Of a DNA stretch of 64,000 nt, positions 1 through 13,578 are shown in pieces; within the stretch, counting starts at the first letter, position 1, and each line of letters begins with the position of its first letter. The stretch comes from Monocercomonoides exilis (Eukaryota > Preaxostyla > Oxymonadida > Polymastigidae): positions 1,597,501 to 1,661,500 of the forward strand of contig LSRY02000004.1 in assembly GCA_001643675.2 (NCBI GenBank), written 5' to 3'. The position numbers and the translations under genes are program-made. The notes beneath the pieces are model-generated. The model did no database searches and was not told where the DNA came from. It worked only from the letters and a program-made list of their open reading frames with translations.

Positions 1-3000
1 CAACAGAAATAACAGCATCGAGTTCATCTTGTGTGTAAGGAGTGGTAACAGATGGAAGCAAAAGTGCCTGGGAGAAAGGTGATGGTTGAGAGAATTGATG
101 AGGAAGTAGTTGCGGTTGTGTGAAAGCTGATATTGCTGTGTTCTTTCCTGAAAAATCTCTCTCTCTTGCAGAAGTATCGTTCGTGTTGCTTTCATCGTCC
201 AAATCTCTTCCTGCCTCTCTTAATCTTTTCCTCACCTCTTCTTCATCTTCACCATGTGCCAAGTATTCCTCCACAGCTGCAGAGTTCCGTCCAGCCACGT
301 GTGGAAATGCAACACCTATCAGATCCGTGCTGTGATCATATTGTGGATGCCTAAAACGCTCCGGGAAGTACAGCGAGTCAAAGAATTGCGCATCAAACTG
401 CGATTCAGAATCAGAAAAGGCGGAGGAAATAGCTGCAGAAGGAGGAGCTGTTGCGCTTTGTGGTTCTAAAGATGATGGCTCTTGTATGGACGGATCATCA
501 GAAAGTGCATATGAGTTGCTTTGTTGTGCGAGAGGCTTCATTCTGACAGCTGGAATTTGAGAAGGTGCATTCAATTCTCTTTCTATCACTCTTCTATTTG
601 CTTCTTCTTCTTGCTCGGCCTCTTCTACTGTCTGTGCATTCAAAAATTGCTCAATTACAGATGCGTCTCTTCCAGGTACTTTGGGGAAGTTGTGATATTC
701 TTTGCGTTTTTGTTGCTTCGTGTTCAGTGGAGCATATGAAGCATCTGAGGTTCTTTGCCATCTTTCTTGTTCGTGTCTGTTTGGCTGAGACATTTCATCT
801 GTCTGCCCCTGTTCTTCTCCAAATTGAGTTTGCCCTCTTTCTTCAGACTCCTCTGAGGCAGAAGGCGAATATCTCGCTGATTCTCCTCTGCTCAAATCAG
901 TACTAGGCTGATTTTCAAAGCTTGGAGAAGGTACAAAATTATTTGTATCTCCAACTGTACTATCAAGATAAGTGTTCGAATTTCTTGAGTTTTGTGCAGA
1001 TTTCTGTATTTTTGATGAATATTTAATTGTTGCCATGATTGGATTAACGTGAATCATTGTATCATCCTCATCGTTATCTTCTTCATTTTGATCATCATTA
1101 TCTGTTGCGTTTCCTGTAGATTTTCCTTGTTGTTGTAAAGAAAAACCTCTTTCTCTCACTTCGTTTGGATTTACAGCAGTATCATTTCCTTCTTCTTCAA
1201 TGCTCTCTTCTGAAACAGCAGCATCGTCTTCTTCGCTGTTGTCTTCATCCACCTCTTCAACAACTGCACATCCCAAAACCGGCTCAACATCAACCACTTT
1301 TCTTCTTCCCAACTTCTCTCTCTCTGCTTTTGCCTTCTCCAGCATCAGCAGAGCACGAGCTAGCGAAATGCAAGTTGCCATGCCGCGTGCAGGAGATAGC
1401 TCTGTTTCAACTAATGTGGACAAAGTCACTGGATGAATTAAAGAGCCAGCTCTGTTGTAGAACGAAGAAGGAGAAACAACAATTGGGTTAACATTTGCTT
1501 TATTCATCATCGATGCAACGCCTTCACTTGAAACAGAAGCAGATAGAGACACATTTTGCTCTTTCTCATCTTTCCCTTTCTTTTGAGCTGTTGCTCTAGC
1601 GCTTCCTGCTCTTCCGCGACTCGATGGACGCGAAGTCTGTCCTGCAACAGCTGCATTTGCTGATGAATTCTGCGCTTCTTTTTGTTCATTTTTTTCGAAG
1701 TTCACTCGCATTCTCTCTTCTCTTTCTTGCTCTTCGACAATTCGCTCCTTCTCTCTTTCTTCTTCCTCTGCAATTTCTGCAATCACAGATGCAATGCGCC
1801 CTGCATCGTTTGTGTTGATGAGGTCTCCAAGACAATCATCAGCAACTCTTTGTGCTGAATCAAGGAGCTCCAATGCAGATGCTATGTCCTGTGAATGAGA
1901 ATCGTGAAACGCTCGATAGAAGTTCAGCGATGATGAAGAGCTTGATTCATTTGATTCTGAATCACCATCAAGATTCATTGAGATCGATTTTTTGTTCAGT
2001 TGCAACCAACAAAGCAGCATAATCACGTAAACAGAAAGGATTGATGAACCTTGTGAATCTGTTATCTCCTTCGCCTTCACAATAAGCGCCTCAGCTTCAT
2101 CCACAGCAGAATATGTGGACGTTGGCAGAGGCCAGCGGAACGTCCATTTTGCAGATTGTATTTTGTTCAGTGCTTCAACACAGCTAACAAAAGATGCCAT
2201 AATCAATGCGTCATGCGAATGAGCAGGCAGAAGAGCCGGAAGCTTCATTCCCAGTTCTCGCACATTCGACAAGAATGGTGCTAGGAACTGTTGGATTGGA
2301 ACGAGATTGGCACCTTTCTTTGCACTGGATCCACACAAAACACGAGCAGTTGGGTTTGAAGCAATCCACACAACAAGGCGAACGACACTCATCCACTGAA
2401 GAGGTGTGCTCTTGAAGCGCAAAAGCGATTGAATGTGCACAAGTGCTTCATCATCTCTTCCCTGCAAGAAGAGAAGAAGAGCAATTCCAAGTCGGGATCG
2501 GAACTCGGCAGTTGGACCAGAGCGATAGCCCATCAATGAACGAATGAGCGCTTCAGAAAAGAATGATTGTGCCTGTGTGAAAAGAGACAGTTCGAACAAA
2601 GATTCTCCGATGGAAATGAATATCTCGTGCAATTCTGGTGGATGCAATGAATGCTCAAAGAGATATGACATTGCAGAGCCAGACGCAGATGAATTGGCAC
2701 TCTTTCTTCTGACAGCCTCTCTTCCTTTGCTGATGTCATCATCTCTCCAATCACTCATATGAATCAAATCAATTCCTCTCTCTCTGTTTCTGATCGCTTT
2801 TTGCAGAAGAACTTCTGCATCAAACAAGAGCGAGTTGAGATCGAGTGCAGAGCGTGGACGTCTGGGCAGAAGCTCTGCAGTCTGTGTTTGTACAGCAGCA
2901 AAGCGAGAGAGTGAATACGGTGTGAACTGTTGGGAGAGGAGTGATGCCATGTCTTCGGTTGAAAGGGAAGAAAATGGAGAAGGAAAGATATAACGTGGAA

Positions 3001-6000
3001 CTTGTGTATTTGTATCGGATGTGCTGTTTGATGCATTTGTTGACTGCGATGAACTTGCTGCATTCTTATTGCTAACCATACCAGAAGCTGGTCTGCTTCC
3101 TTTTCTTTCAAGTTCTTTTCCTTTTGCACCACCTTTTTCTCCTCCTCCGCTTCCAGCAGCACTTGACCCAACACCTGTATTTCCACTTTGACCGGCTTCA
3201 GAAGAGATTCCATTTCCTGCGTATTGTTTCATTTCGTCCATCACTTGCTGGTAATCGCGTGCTTGGTCAGAACTAAATCCTAGCTGGTTCCACACTGACT
3301 GAGAATCAATAGGCGGAGAGGAAGAAAGAGGAGAGCTCAACAAATAAAGCGGAAGAGAGAAAGAAGAAGAAGGGAACGGGAATCGAAGAAGATGTGTTGC
3401 AATTGGAACTGGAAACACAGATGCGATGATGCAAGCCCTTCGCAGTCTGGCTGCCAATAATTGAGGATTCTTGCTGTTGTCCTTTGTTGTGTCTTCTTCA
3501 ATCATCTGCTGCCAACCTGATTTTGAACCAGTTTTATCCGTTTGATTGCCATTGGAAGAGGAAGAACTGTTTGAATCTCCCTCAGCTCCATTGCTTTCAT
3601 CAGGCAACCCTCCAACTTTGCTTCTCTGGCAGAGTTCGATTATTAATTCACTCAGCACCATTGCAGGTCCAGTTAGTTGTGCAGCACCCATCGCTCTGAA
3701 TTTGTCGATGAGACATGACAAGTAAAATACGCTTCTTTCCGGCTTCGGGAACGATCCTCTGTTTATTCCTCTTCCTGGTGGAAGAGAATGGAGTGTTGTT
3801 TTGAAAGGAGCAGAAGGATTGAACAGCAGCCATGCTGCTTCAGTCATTGGCAAACGATATGTCACTCCGAGAATTCCAGGCTGTTGGGAAAACGCATTCG
3901 CCATTGGAGATGGAGTGACAGATGGAGTTGTTGACTGATTGAGTGATGGAGTGATGGAGGAGCGCATAGCAGCATTATCCCCGTTTCCTTGTTGTTGTGT
4001 CTGACTCATCATCATTCGTCTTTGATATCGTCTCGCTTTCTCTTTCTCCTTCAACATTCTCATTGCCAAGCGAGAGGCTTTAGTGTTCGCTGCCTCTGTT
4101 GCCTTTTCCCAGATGTCGTTCACAGCCTTCATTGCAATAAAAAGGCTTGCTCTTCTTCTCCCTTCGTCTGCAGCTATCTCACTCAGCATCATGTTGACTG
4201 TGATCATCATCTCTAGATGTCGTATATCCAACTTCTTCGGCATCTTCGACTCACCTATCTTTCCCTTTCCGGGAATGCCTCGCTTCGCTCCTCCGCCAAA
4301 TCCTGCTGCTGTATCCATCATACTTGAGCGGTACGTGCTGAGCGAATCAAACGAAGCTAGTGAAGTGATTGAGCGCTGTGTTGACAAAAGCGCTTGTGAA
4401 GTAGTTCTTGCAGAAGACAGAGACATCAGACTGTCGTTGCGATGGAGAGCAGAGTTGGAGCTTGCTGTCATTGAAGAAACAGAGCGAAAGCCACCATAAG
4501 GTGATGCTCGTCCACTTGCTGCTGAGACTAGCCCGCTTCCAAAATGAGGAGAAGGAGAAGGAGAAAAAGAGGATGTGCCTTTGAATGTGGAACCTTTCTC
4601 CCTCTCTCGCTCTCTGAGGAGCTCCTTGTCTGCTTCTTCTTGCTCTTCAACAGCAGACAGAATGTCGTGTGCTGCACAAAGCACGTCTTCTGCATCTTCC
4701 ACTCTGCCTTGCATTGCCAGCCACGAAGCAAACAGTGAAAGTGGTTCGACCTGGTTTATATCACCTTCCAGTGCGCAAACAGCCTTCTGATAAAACATTT
4801 GTTGCTCTTCTTTGTTGTCTGTAGCGTCTGCAAGCTCCAAATACACCATCGACTGAAGCGACGGCGCAAATGCACCGACACCTGCAAGCTCAGCGTCTGC
4901 ATTCGCACCACTTCGACGCAGGAACACCACACGCGATGCGATGCAAGTGGCTGAATGAGAAGGCGGAAGCAGTTGCAGGCAAAGAGTGCTCACAGTGACA
5001 CCTCTCTTTGCTGCCTCGTTGGAGCTGGAAGATGTTCTGGAGACAGACGAAGGAGTTCGAAGTGGAGTCGGAGGAGGAGATGCTAAAGAAGAGGATGAAT
5101 TGGCAGCACTCGAAGAAGACTGTTGTTTGAGGGAGTTGAGTGCGAAAGTTGTGAGAGCAGAAATTGAGTCGATATCTTCGACAGTCAAACGTGATGTGAA
5201 GGCATCAGTCAAATCTTTTGTAAAAGCAGGCGGAGAACATAGACGAGCAATTGCATTTTGAGAGGCAGTGGCTGGATAGGAAGGAACATTGTGCTGAGTA
5301 GCAGATGATTCAGCAGATGTTCGCTGAGATGCTGGATTCAAAGTGATGACTGGAGGATTTGCTTCGTCAGAGCGATACACTTCTGGTGCATCTGTTGTTG
5401 ATCTCAGTCTTTCCCTTTGCAACTGCCTTTCCTTTCTTGCTTGAATCCTCTTCTCCTTCTTCTCTTCCTCATCACCCATCCCCCACCACTTCTCCTCTCT
5501 CATCACTTCCTTCTTGAACGTCTTCAGATACTTCTCCCAGTTCTCTCGCGCTGCGCCTTTCATCGCCTGCGGGTCCATCAACAACACAGACGCTGCACAC
5601 ACACGAAGCGCTTCAAGCACATAGGCAGCAGCACCTGTGATTCCGCCCTTCAAAGCAGGTGGAGATGATGCAAACAGAGATACTTCAACGACGTCGTGAT
5701 TGAAGTCGCTCATGTTTGCTTCGGATCGACTGCTTTTGTCTGAAGAATGTTTGCCTTTCACAAGCTGAGACAAGTTATTTACACTCTCCTGCATCTGCGA
5801 CAATCTCGAAGAGTTATCTTTGATTGCCTTTTTCTTCTCTTCTTCGTGTTCTGTCTGCATCAGACTCTTTCTCTCGACCGTCACATCCAAATCTTCTGCA
5901 GCAGCAACAACCCGCTGCATCACTCGCTCTGCGTAAAGAGTTAATCGCAGATCGCTCAGCACTGCACTCAAAACAGCAGCAGCCACACAATGCTGCCCAG

Positions 6001-9000
6001 CCTCCACAAACAAACGAGAGGCATACGAAGGATCAATGGTTCCATCACTTTCTTTGGATTTTTGCTGAGAAGTCATCAAGTTGGTATCAGATTCATTGTT
6101 TGTCTTATTGTCATCTCCATTATAATTGTCACCACTTCTGCTGATCTGGCTGCGTGAACTGCTGTGCAGCTGCCCGCAAATCGATGAGGCATAAAGCGAA
6201 TGCAACTGAGAAGCAGATCTGACAAAGACAGCAGAAGTTGTGGAGAGAAGCGATGTCACGGGGATGGGCGATAATGTTGGTGGTACAAACTCCATGTCAG
6301 ATGCAAATGAGGAAGTGAACTGTGAATCTGTTGGGAATGAGAAGGTGAAAGGTGTTGATGTGACTGAATTTTGAGATGAAGCATTTGTGGGCTCTTTTGG
6401 CTTCTTCGCACCTTTGTCAGCTTGGCCTTGCTCTTTCACTATTTTTTTTCCTTCAGAAGACGCTGGCCGCTTGTCGTCTCCTGCTTTTGCTGTTTTCTTC
6501 TTTGCCCCAGCTTCGTTCTCTTTTCCATCCGCTCTTCTTCCTCCTGTTTCATCAGACAGCAAATCTCCATCTTCGTCTTCGTCTTCCGCATACCCTTCGC
6601 CCAATGTTCTCCATTGATCTCCATATTTCTCTCTCATCCTTGTCTCTCTCACACACGCAAGTCCATTACGAGAACAGCGTTGTGCACAGCGCATTTCGTC
6701 TGCTTCGATGCAGATGTTGCTCAGCTCTGCCCAAACAGCAGTGGAACTCGCCATCGCAGCCACTTCAGTGGCATTCTGCAGCAGAGATGAAAAATGCTTC
6801 AGAGGAAGAGAAGTCAGAATCTGAGAGGGATTGGAGGATCCTGCTGATGATGATGCAGACTCTCCAAGAGAAGAAGTTGATTGCTGAGGTGCTGCTGATG
6901 ATGCTGATGGAAATCCCAGTGAATCCATCGGGCTCTTTTTCTTTTCGGGCGCTCGCTCAGAAATCAGAATTTCGAGTATTTCGAGAATGGCAAATGAAGA
7001 CAGGAGCGGAGTTGGTACAGCAGCTGAGGCTGAAAGCATCTTGAGAAGCTCAGACGTTGGTGGAAGAGGCTGCAATTGAAGTTGCATTGACTGATCAGCA
7101 GTCGATGAAGATGAAGAAGATGCAGAAGATCCTGCTGCCAGTTGAGAAGTCGAAGCATTTGCTGAAGCAGAAGCAGAAGCTGCTGTTGCTGCTTTCCCTT
7201 TACCAGCTGCTTTGGTTGTAGTACTTTGTTCAGGCACAGTCTCATTCATTTTCAAAGCGCTGCTTTCCTCTTCTGCTGAAATGCCCAATTTCGCTCTTCT
7301 CTTCTCCTCTCTCTCTTTTCTCCTCTGCTCCCTCACTTGCTCCTTCACTTTCTCCTTCTCTCTCTCCTTCTCCTTCTCTGCTGCTATGTCTGCCAGCACT
7401 TTTGTCCCCGGGATCCATCCATTCATCATCCACCACGCACGAGCACGATGCTGAGCCAAGCGGCGCAGTCGGTGCAGGTCTGTGCTTTCACTCAGGGGCT
7501 GTCTGCCATCAACGTCTTCTTTGCAGAAGAAGGCCAAGACAGCATCACAGATGCGGACACACTCTTGGAGCTCGTAGCTGGATGGGAGGTCGATTGGCTG
7601 AGGTGGAACGTCAGCTGGATTTTGCGAGGAATTTGCTGAAGGTGAAGAAGAAGAAGAAGATGATGATGATGATGCAGAAGATGAAATTTTTGTGTGATTG
7701 ACTGGTGGAATAGTGTCAACAAATGGATGTGAAAGAAGGCGAATTGCTCTTCGAAGCAGATGCTCATGCTGCAAAGGAATCGAAGAGTCTGTTCTTTTTT
7801 GTTCATTGGCTCTGTCTCCAGACGATGAACCGTCTTCGTCCTCGTCTTCGCTCCCCTCTTCTCCTTCATTCTCCAAATCATCTTCGCTTTCATCATCAAA
7901 AATATCATCATCTTCATCATCGTCGTCATCTTCATCGTTATCATCATCTTCTCCTTTATTCGCATTCTCTTTCTTCTTCCTTTCTTCTTCTTCCTTCATC
8001 TTCTGCTCTCTCTCTTTCTCTTCTCTTTCTTTCCTCTCTCTTTCAGCAGACGCGGCTCTGCTTGCGTCTTTCCTTGGCGATGTTCCTCTTCCCGCTGCTG
8101 CTTTCGCCTTCGCTTTGGGATCCTTTTTTGCTTTTGCAGCAGCCTCTTCCTCTTCTTTCCTCTTTCTTTCTTCCTCTTCCTCCTTCAACTTCCGCTCTCT
8201 TTCCTCTTCTTCCGCTTTTCTCCTTTCTTCTTCCTCTTCTGCTTCCACATCAATCCCCATCATCCGCTTCCTTCTTCGCTCTTCTTCTTTTCTTCTTTCT
8301 TCTTCTTTCTTCTTCCTCTGCTTCTCCAACTTCCTTGCTTCCCTCTCTGCCTCTTTCTTCTCCCTTCTCGCTCTCCTTTCTTCTCTCAATCTTTTCTTCT
8401 CTGCTTTCTCCTTCAATACTTTCGCTGTGATACTTGGCGGAAGTGGTATCTTCTCCTCTTTGTATATCCTCTTCATGCCTTCTTCTTTCACTTTCCACAA
8501 AAACGTCAGCTGAAGCGACTCTGCATACAGCTCAGCCACAGAAATGAGGACGCGAAGCCTGTCTGCGAAATAAGGATTCGAAAAATCAAACGACGAAAGT
8601 TCAGCAGGAGGCGAAAGAGACGGCGGAAGATGATTCTCGCTGAGTCGTGTGATTAATGTGGTGAATGGAGCATATTTACTGAGCTCTTTCTTTTTGCCTT
8701 CTTTCTTTTTGTTCTGTTCACCACTTACATCATTTGCTCCATTTTTATCTCCGCTTTCTTTTCCTGCTCCTTCTCCATCGCTCATCTGTCTCAATGGGCT
8801 TTTGTCTCTTCCTTGTTCTCCTCCTCCTCCTCTTTTCCCCTTCGCAGAGCCTGGTTTGCCTCCACGCGATGCACTTGTCGCTCTTCCTGTGCTGTTCTTG
8901 CTGTCTTCTTTGCCTGCTGCTGTTGCTGCTCCAGTTCCGTTTTTCGATGAATTGCCTTCAGCCGCGTTCTGTTCAGCTGATGCGACAGAAGGAGGAATTG

Positions 9001-12000
9001 TGTTGATGCTGGCAAATTCAGCTCCCGACGACATCAGCCCAAACAACGCTCTGAAAGTGATGCGCGAGGGCAGGCACAGATGCAGCAGCGAGTGCTTAAT
9101 CACATCGTTCCTCGAGTAGTTGCAGACGTAGCTTGCTCCGTTCGATACAAACGAGATCTCTGGAATTTGAGCCGCCAGCGCTGCGCCTTTCGCAATGAAC
9201 ACAAACGACTTTCTCGTTTGTAGCGCTTCTGCTTCGATTCCTCGTTGCTTCAGCAGCTTTTGGCTCTCCTTCGTTTTCTTGCTCAGCCAGGTTGATGGAT
9301 CAGTCGATAAGAAGTTTTGCTCGTCTTCTTCTTCTCCGCATGCAATGAGTGATTCGCCTTGAATGAAGAAGTCCTGTGCCATCATAATCTTAATGTCTCT
9401 AATGTTCTGTTGAATATGAGGATTCAGTTTCTGTAATTGAGCAGAAGCTGAATTGGATGAAGAAGCAGACGGAAGTGCAGACGAAGACGAGCTGTTTTTG
9501 AGAGCGCTGCTTGGCCTTCCTTTCGATTTGGGTGAAGTTGCCATTGCATTCCTCTCTTCTTTCTTTGGAGTTCTCAATTCACCTCCTTCCTTCACTCCAC
9601 CTGTTTCTCTCTCATCCCCTTTTTCTCCTTCACCCGCTGCTCCTTTGCTCCCTCCAACTCTTTCTTCTGAGCAGCCAAACAGCACTTTCTCGCCAATCCC
9701 GCACTGAACATAAGCAAAACGCAGGGCATTTAGAGAAGCCTGTTGAGCTACACGGAAGAGGCGTGCCTGGTGGGCGACAACAGCAGCGTCAGTCCAGAGA
9801 CGGAGGAGAGAAAGAAGACGCATTCCGACGGCTTTGCTGTCGTGCTCGGATGAAGATGAAGGGGAAGAAGAAGAGGAGGAGGAGGATGGTGATTGTGATG
9901 TGGATGATTGTGCAGACTCGGCATTCTTTAAAATAACAAAATCATTAATCAAGAAAAAAAGTTTAATATTCAAAGAAAAAAGAAAATAAACATTAAAAAA
10001 TGAGAGAGAAAGAGAAAAAAAAATTGAATCAAACAGCTGCAGATTGTTCAGCAGTGCTGCAAATGTCAGCGGAGGCAGCAGCTGTCTCAGGTGGGACAAC
10101 GATGTCTGGAAGACTGTCTTCACTTCCCTTTTCAGCACGCGTCAGAGCAGCCATCGCTCTTTGGAGAATTGGTTCAACACTCATTGCTCCTTTAATATTT
10201 TGAAAAAGGATAAAGTATTAAATATTTTGAAATTGCAGATAAAGTCATAAATATAACGTTAATACAAATAAAACATATAAACTAATTAATTAAAAACCTT
10301 TTGCTTTCCCAGACTCATTCTGAAAAGCTCCCGCCCCTGCTCTTTCTCCACTTGTCATTCGAACAGAATCCTTCGCTCTTGCAATCAACAGTGCTGCCTG
10401 CTCCAGTGCACTCTTCTCTTCTCCCAGCGGCGCCAGCTTCAGCCTCACCTCCTCTTCTGCCACACTCACCAGGCGCTGCAAGTAATCAGAGCCGTAAATG
10501 CCTCTCGCTTCCCCAGTTCCTTCCACATCTGCTGCTTCTGCCCTCTTTAGCAGCAAATGCGCTGGAGGCAGCAGATCATTCTGCAAGTCACAGAACGCAG
10601 CTTCTGTTTGAAGAAGCGCCAGAAGCTCGACTTTGTTCGACCCGATGGCAGAAAGCGCGTTCACAGCAGAATGAAGTGGGTTGGAGATGAGTGGATATGT
10701 GGCTGGTGCAAAGAGGGGCAGGCAGATCTCATAGAGAACCTCACACCCGCGCTCCACAATAGCTGCTTTTCCCTGTGAATAGTCCAGTCTCAGAGCAGAC
10801 CGCAGGCATTCCCCGACTTTCTTCACGATACCCACACGCCACTCCACACATTCTGCTTCCATCCGCTCTGCATTTTTACCTCTCTGTCGCATCTGCACAC
10901 ACAGCTGAGTCAGCTCCATTTGTGTCTTTGTGGCTGCACTCACACCCGCTGCAGAGGAGGCGAGGTCGATGAGAACAGAGCAGCAGAGTGGATACCCCAG
11001 CCACTCGAATATCTTGGCACATTCAGCAACAACCACCCACAGGACAGACACGGTTGACTGCTTGGGAACAACAATGGAGTGCGATGGAAGAAGGGAAGAG
11101 AGTGTTTGTGGCTGGGAAGACGAAGCTGAGAAAGATTGGATCAGAGAAGATGAACTTGAGGCAGATGAGGGTCTTCCAGAATCTGAAGAATCTTTTGCTT
11201 TGCTTTTATCTTTGGATTTCTTTTCTTTCTCACCAGCTCCTCCTCCTAAACTTCTTTCTCCTGTCCATCCATAGATCGTATCTCCTCCAAACTGGCACAG
11301 CTCATCTGCATCGTCTTCTCCTTCTCCTTCTTTCTCTTTCTCTTTCTCTCCTTTCTGTGTACCTGTTTTGGTCTTTGGATCCTTCTTGTTTGTATCGCTG
11401 CCTTCCATTTCTCCCTTTTCTCTCTCCTTTTCTCTCTTCTCTTCTCTCTTATCCAGTTCTGCCTGAGTTAAATTCCATCCAACAAGACTCTTCATCTCTT
11501 CTGGTGCAAACTGACTCGTTGTCATTCGAAATCTCATCCGTTCAATTGCATCTCCTCTACTCTCTCTTTCTTCCTCTTCTTCTTCCCTTTCTTCTTCTGA
11601 ATCCGTCCCCACTTTTCTCGCAGCTGTTCCACGTGCTTTTATCCTCCTCTCTCTTTCGATCCTTCTTCTTTCTCTCTCTTTCCTCTTCTCCTCCTCCGCA
11701 AGTGCCACTACTCTTCTCTGCAGAAGCAGCAGAGTCTCTTCATTCAGTCCGCATTCACACAGCACACTCCACACGGCATAATGTGCAGCTGAGACTGAAG
11801 ACTGCGCAGAAGGCACGCTTCCGCAGCTGATCGCACACAAACGAGAGAGAAGCGACGAGACAAGTGCGGGTGATTTCTGAAGGGTAAATGGTGGAGTGAT
11901 GTCTGATTGAAGTGATAAAGAAGAAGAAGAAGAAGACGCTGCACCTTTCGTTCCTCGTTCGCCAGATGCCTTTGCCCCTTTTGTTTTGTCTGCCATTGGA

Positions 12001-13524
12001 GAAGCAGTGACAATCGTGTCAGACATCTGTCCAGAGGAGGAAGAGCCATCTCTGTTCAAAGAGGCCTGTGCAAGCTCGTCGGCAGCAGCAACCGGATTTG
12101 AAATGAAAGACGGCTGCTCAGAAAGAGTGAGGAGGATCTGTGCGCGGAGTGAAGGGCGGAGTGGAGATTCTGGGTGGAGATAAGGGGGAAGGAGGTCAAT
12201 GATAGAGTGACGTGAAGAGGAAGAGGAAGTGGAAGTGGAAGATGATGATTGTGATGATTGTGATGATGAGGCAGAAGCTGAGACTGCTGATGAAGCAGCT
12301 GATGAAGGACGAGATTTTGTTCCAGAAGAACCTGGTCGTTTGCCTTTGGCCTTGTCTTTCTCTTTTTCTTTCGTTGCTTCTTTCCCTTTCGTTTTGGATA
12401 AGCTTGAATCGTTTCCCCCTTCGCCTTCTCCTTCTTCATCAACCAGTCCTTCTTCTTCAGCAAATGCACGAAGCAATTCAGTTTCAGTCTGTTGAGCAAG
12501 TTGTAGTGCATCTGCAGCCACTTTTCTTGAACTTTCATATTGTCGAGTGTCTAAATATGCCCGTGAAAGTTCACTTTTTTTTTCACAAATTTCATTCAAA
12601 TATTAAATTGACATATTTTTGTGGTATTATTTAAAAAACAATATTGTAAAATATGTGGAAAAATTTTCAAGGTTTTAAAAATGATATAAAATGGCAAACA
12701 TCATAAGTTCAACGCGATACACATTACCGTTAGCAATGTGAGGAAAGGTATATCCCTCCTGCAATGAAAGAGGTGATTGCCTTCTTACTGCGGTCACTCC
12801 CTTATCATTTGCGTTTTCTTCTTCTTCTTCTTCGCTTTCACTACTAGAAGTCCACTGATTTTTCCAAATGGATACATCGTTTGCAGTGTCCATCAGCAGT
12901 TGATTGCATATTTCGTTCATTTGTTCAAGAGAAGAAATTAAATGTTTCCTTCGTTCAGGTCTCATAAGGGGTCGTGCACATCTAAAGAAGTGCAAAACTC
13001 CAGAAGCTATTAGATGATGATATGAAGAACCATGTTCTTTTGATAATGATATTCCTTCAAGTATCTTGGCAATTGAATCTAAAATTCGTGTTATCATCGC
13101 CTTTTGATTGAAAAATCAGCGTAATTAAAAATACATTTCATGAAAGAGCATTAAACATCAATTTCAGTTGAAATTACTTTTAGAAAAATATTCTATAACC
13201 TGTTGTTTTAAACTTACAGCTTCAGCAGCATAAACTTCCGCTTGTCCATATAACGCGCGAATCATAAACTGATCCTTCGGTGGCGGAGGATAGCTGCTCA
13301 TAAATGTATCAAATGATACTTTTGCTCTTGGTATATTGCCATTCTTAAATCATAAAAATTGAAATATGTCGAAATCAAGAAAACAATCATTCATTTGGAA
13401 CCTTCAAGTATTCTTCTCCAGTAAGAACAAGAGGAGCACCAAATTGTTTTTCATTTTGGTTTGATGCTGTTTGTTTTGCGTCACGCTCGGCATAACCAAC
13501 AGGACGCGTGAGGGTTTTTATCAT
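1..13524 (-). CDS. CFAP46: CFAP46-like central-pair (C1d) flagellar protein, 3' end cut by window edge
   Basis: Six exons on the minus strand: 13402-13524, 13218-13343, 12721-13100, 10298-12573, 10035-10189 and 1-9925. All joins keep frame, giving at least 4328 codons. The last exon has no stop and leaves the window, so it is easy to miss in an ORF scan. The N-terminus resembles CFAP46 (TTC40): a short helix after a KDQFMIRAL stretch, an RPLMRPERRKHL stretch near residue 130, then the spliced NVELSRAYLDTRQ helix and later an ARAKDS helix. CFAP46 is a TPR-like scaffold of the C1d projection of the axonemal central pair. Exon 6 adds Lys/Glu-rich, probably coiled-coil blocks (about residues 1480-1680 and 1865-1915) and many Ser/Ala-rich linkers. 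It is therefore much longer than the roughly 2700 residues I know for the human protein. The start ATG at 13522-13524 is the first in frame. Identity is by recalled family resemblance, not a search. Confidence 0.8.
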
Positions 13525-13578
13525 TTCGAAACGTCTCCCTTACTTTTAAATTTTTTCATTTTTGAAAGCATTTATTTT
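13525..13578. promoter_or_regulatory. 54-bp divergent intergenic spacer (shared promoter)
   Basis: The start codons of the CFAP46 gene (minus) and the LRR gene (plus) are only 54 bp apart, so the spacer must hold both 5' UTRs and the promoter elements unless these lie inside the genes. It is T-rich on the plus strand, with a TTTTTTCATTTTTG stretch that could be an initiator-like element. No TATA box is evident. Function is inferred from position only. Confidence 0.55.

Noticed and set aside
6376-7044. 222-codon plus-strand frame
   Set aside because: It lies antisense to CFAP46 exon 6 and shows Leu/Ser/His shadow composition.
7698-8513. 271-codon Ser/Phe-rich plus-strand frame
   Set aside because: It is the complement of the Lys/Glu-rich coiled-coil region of CFAP46 exon 6.
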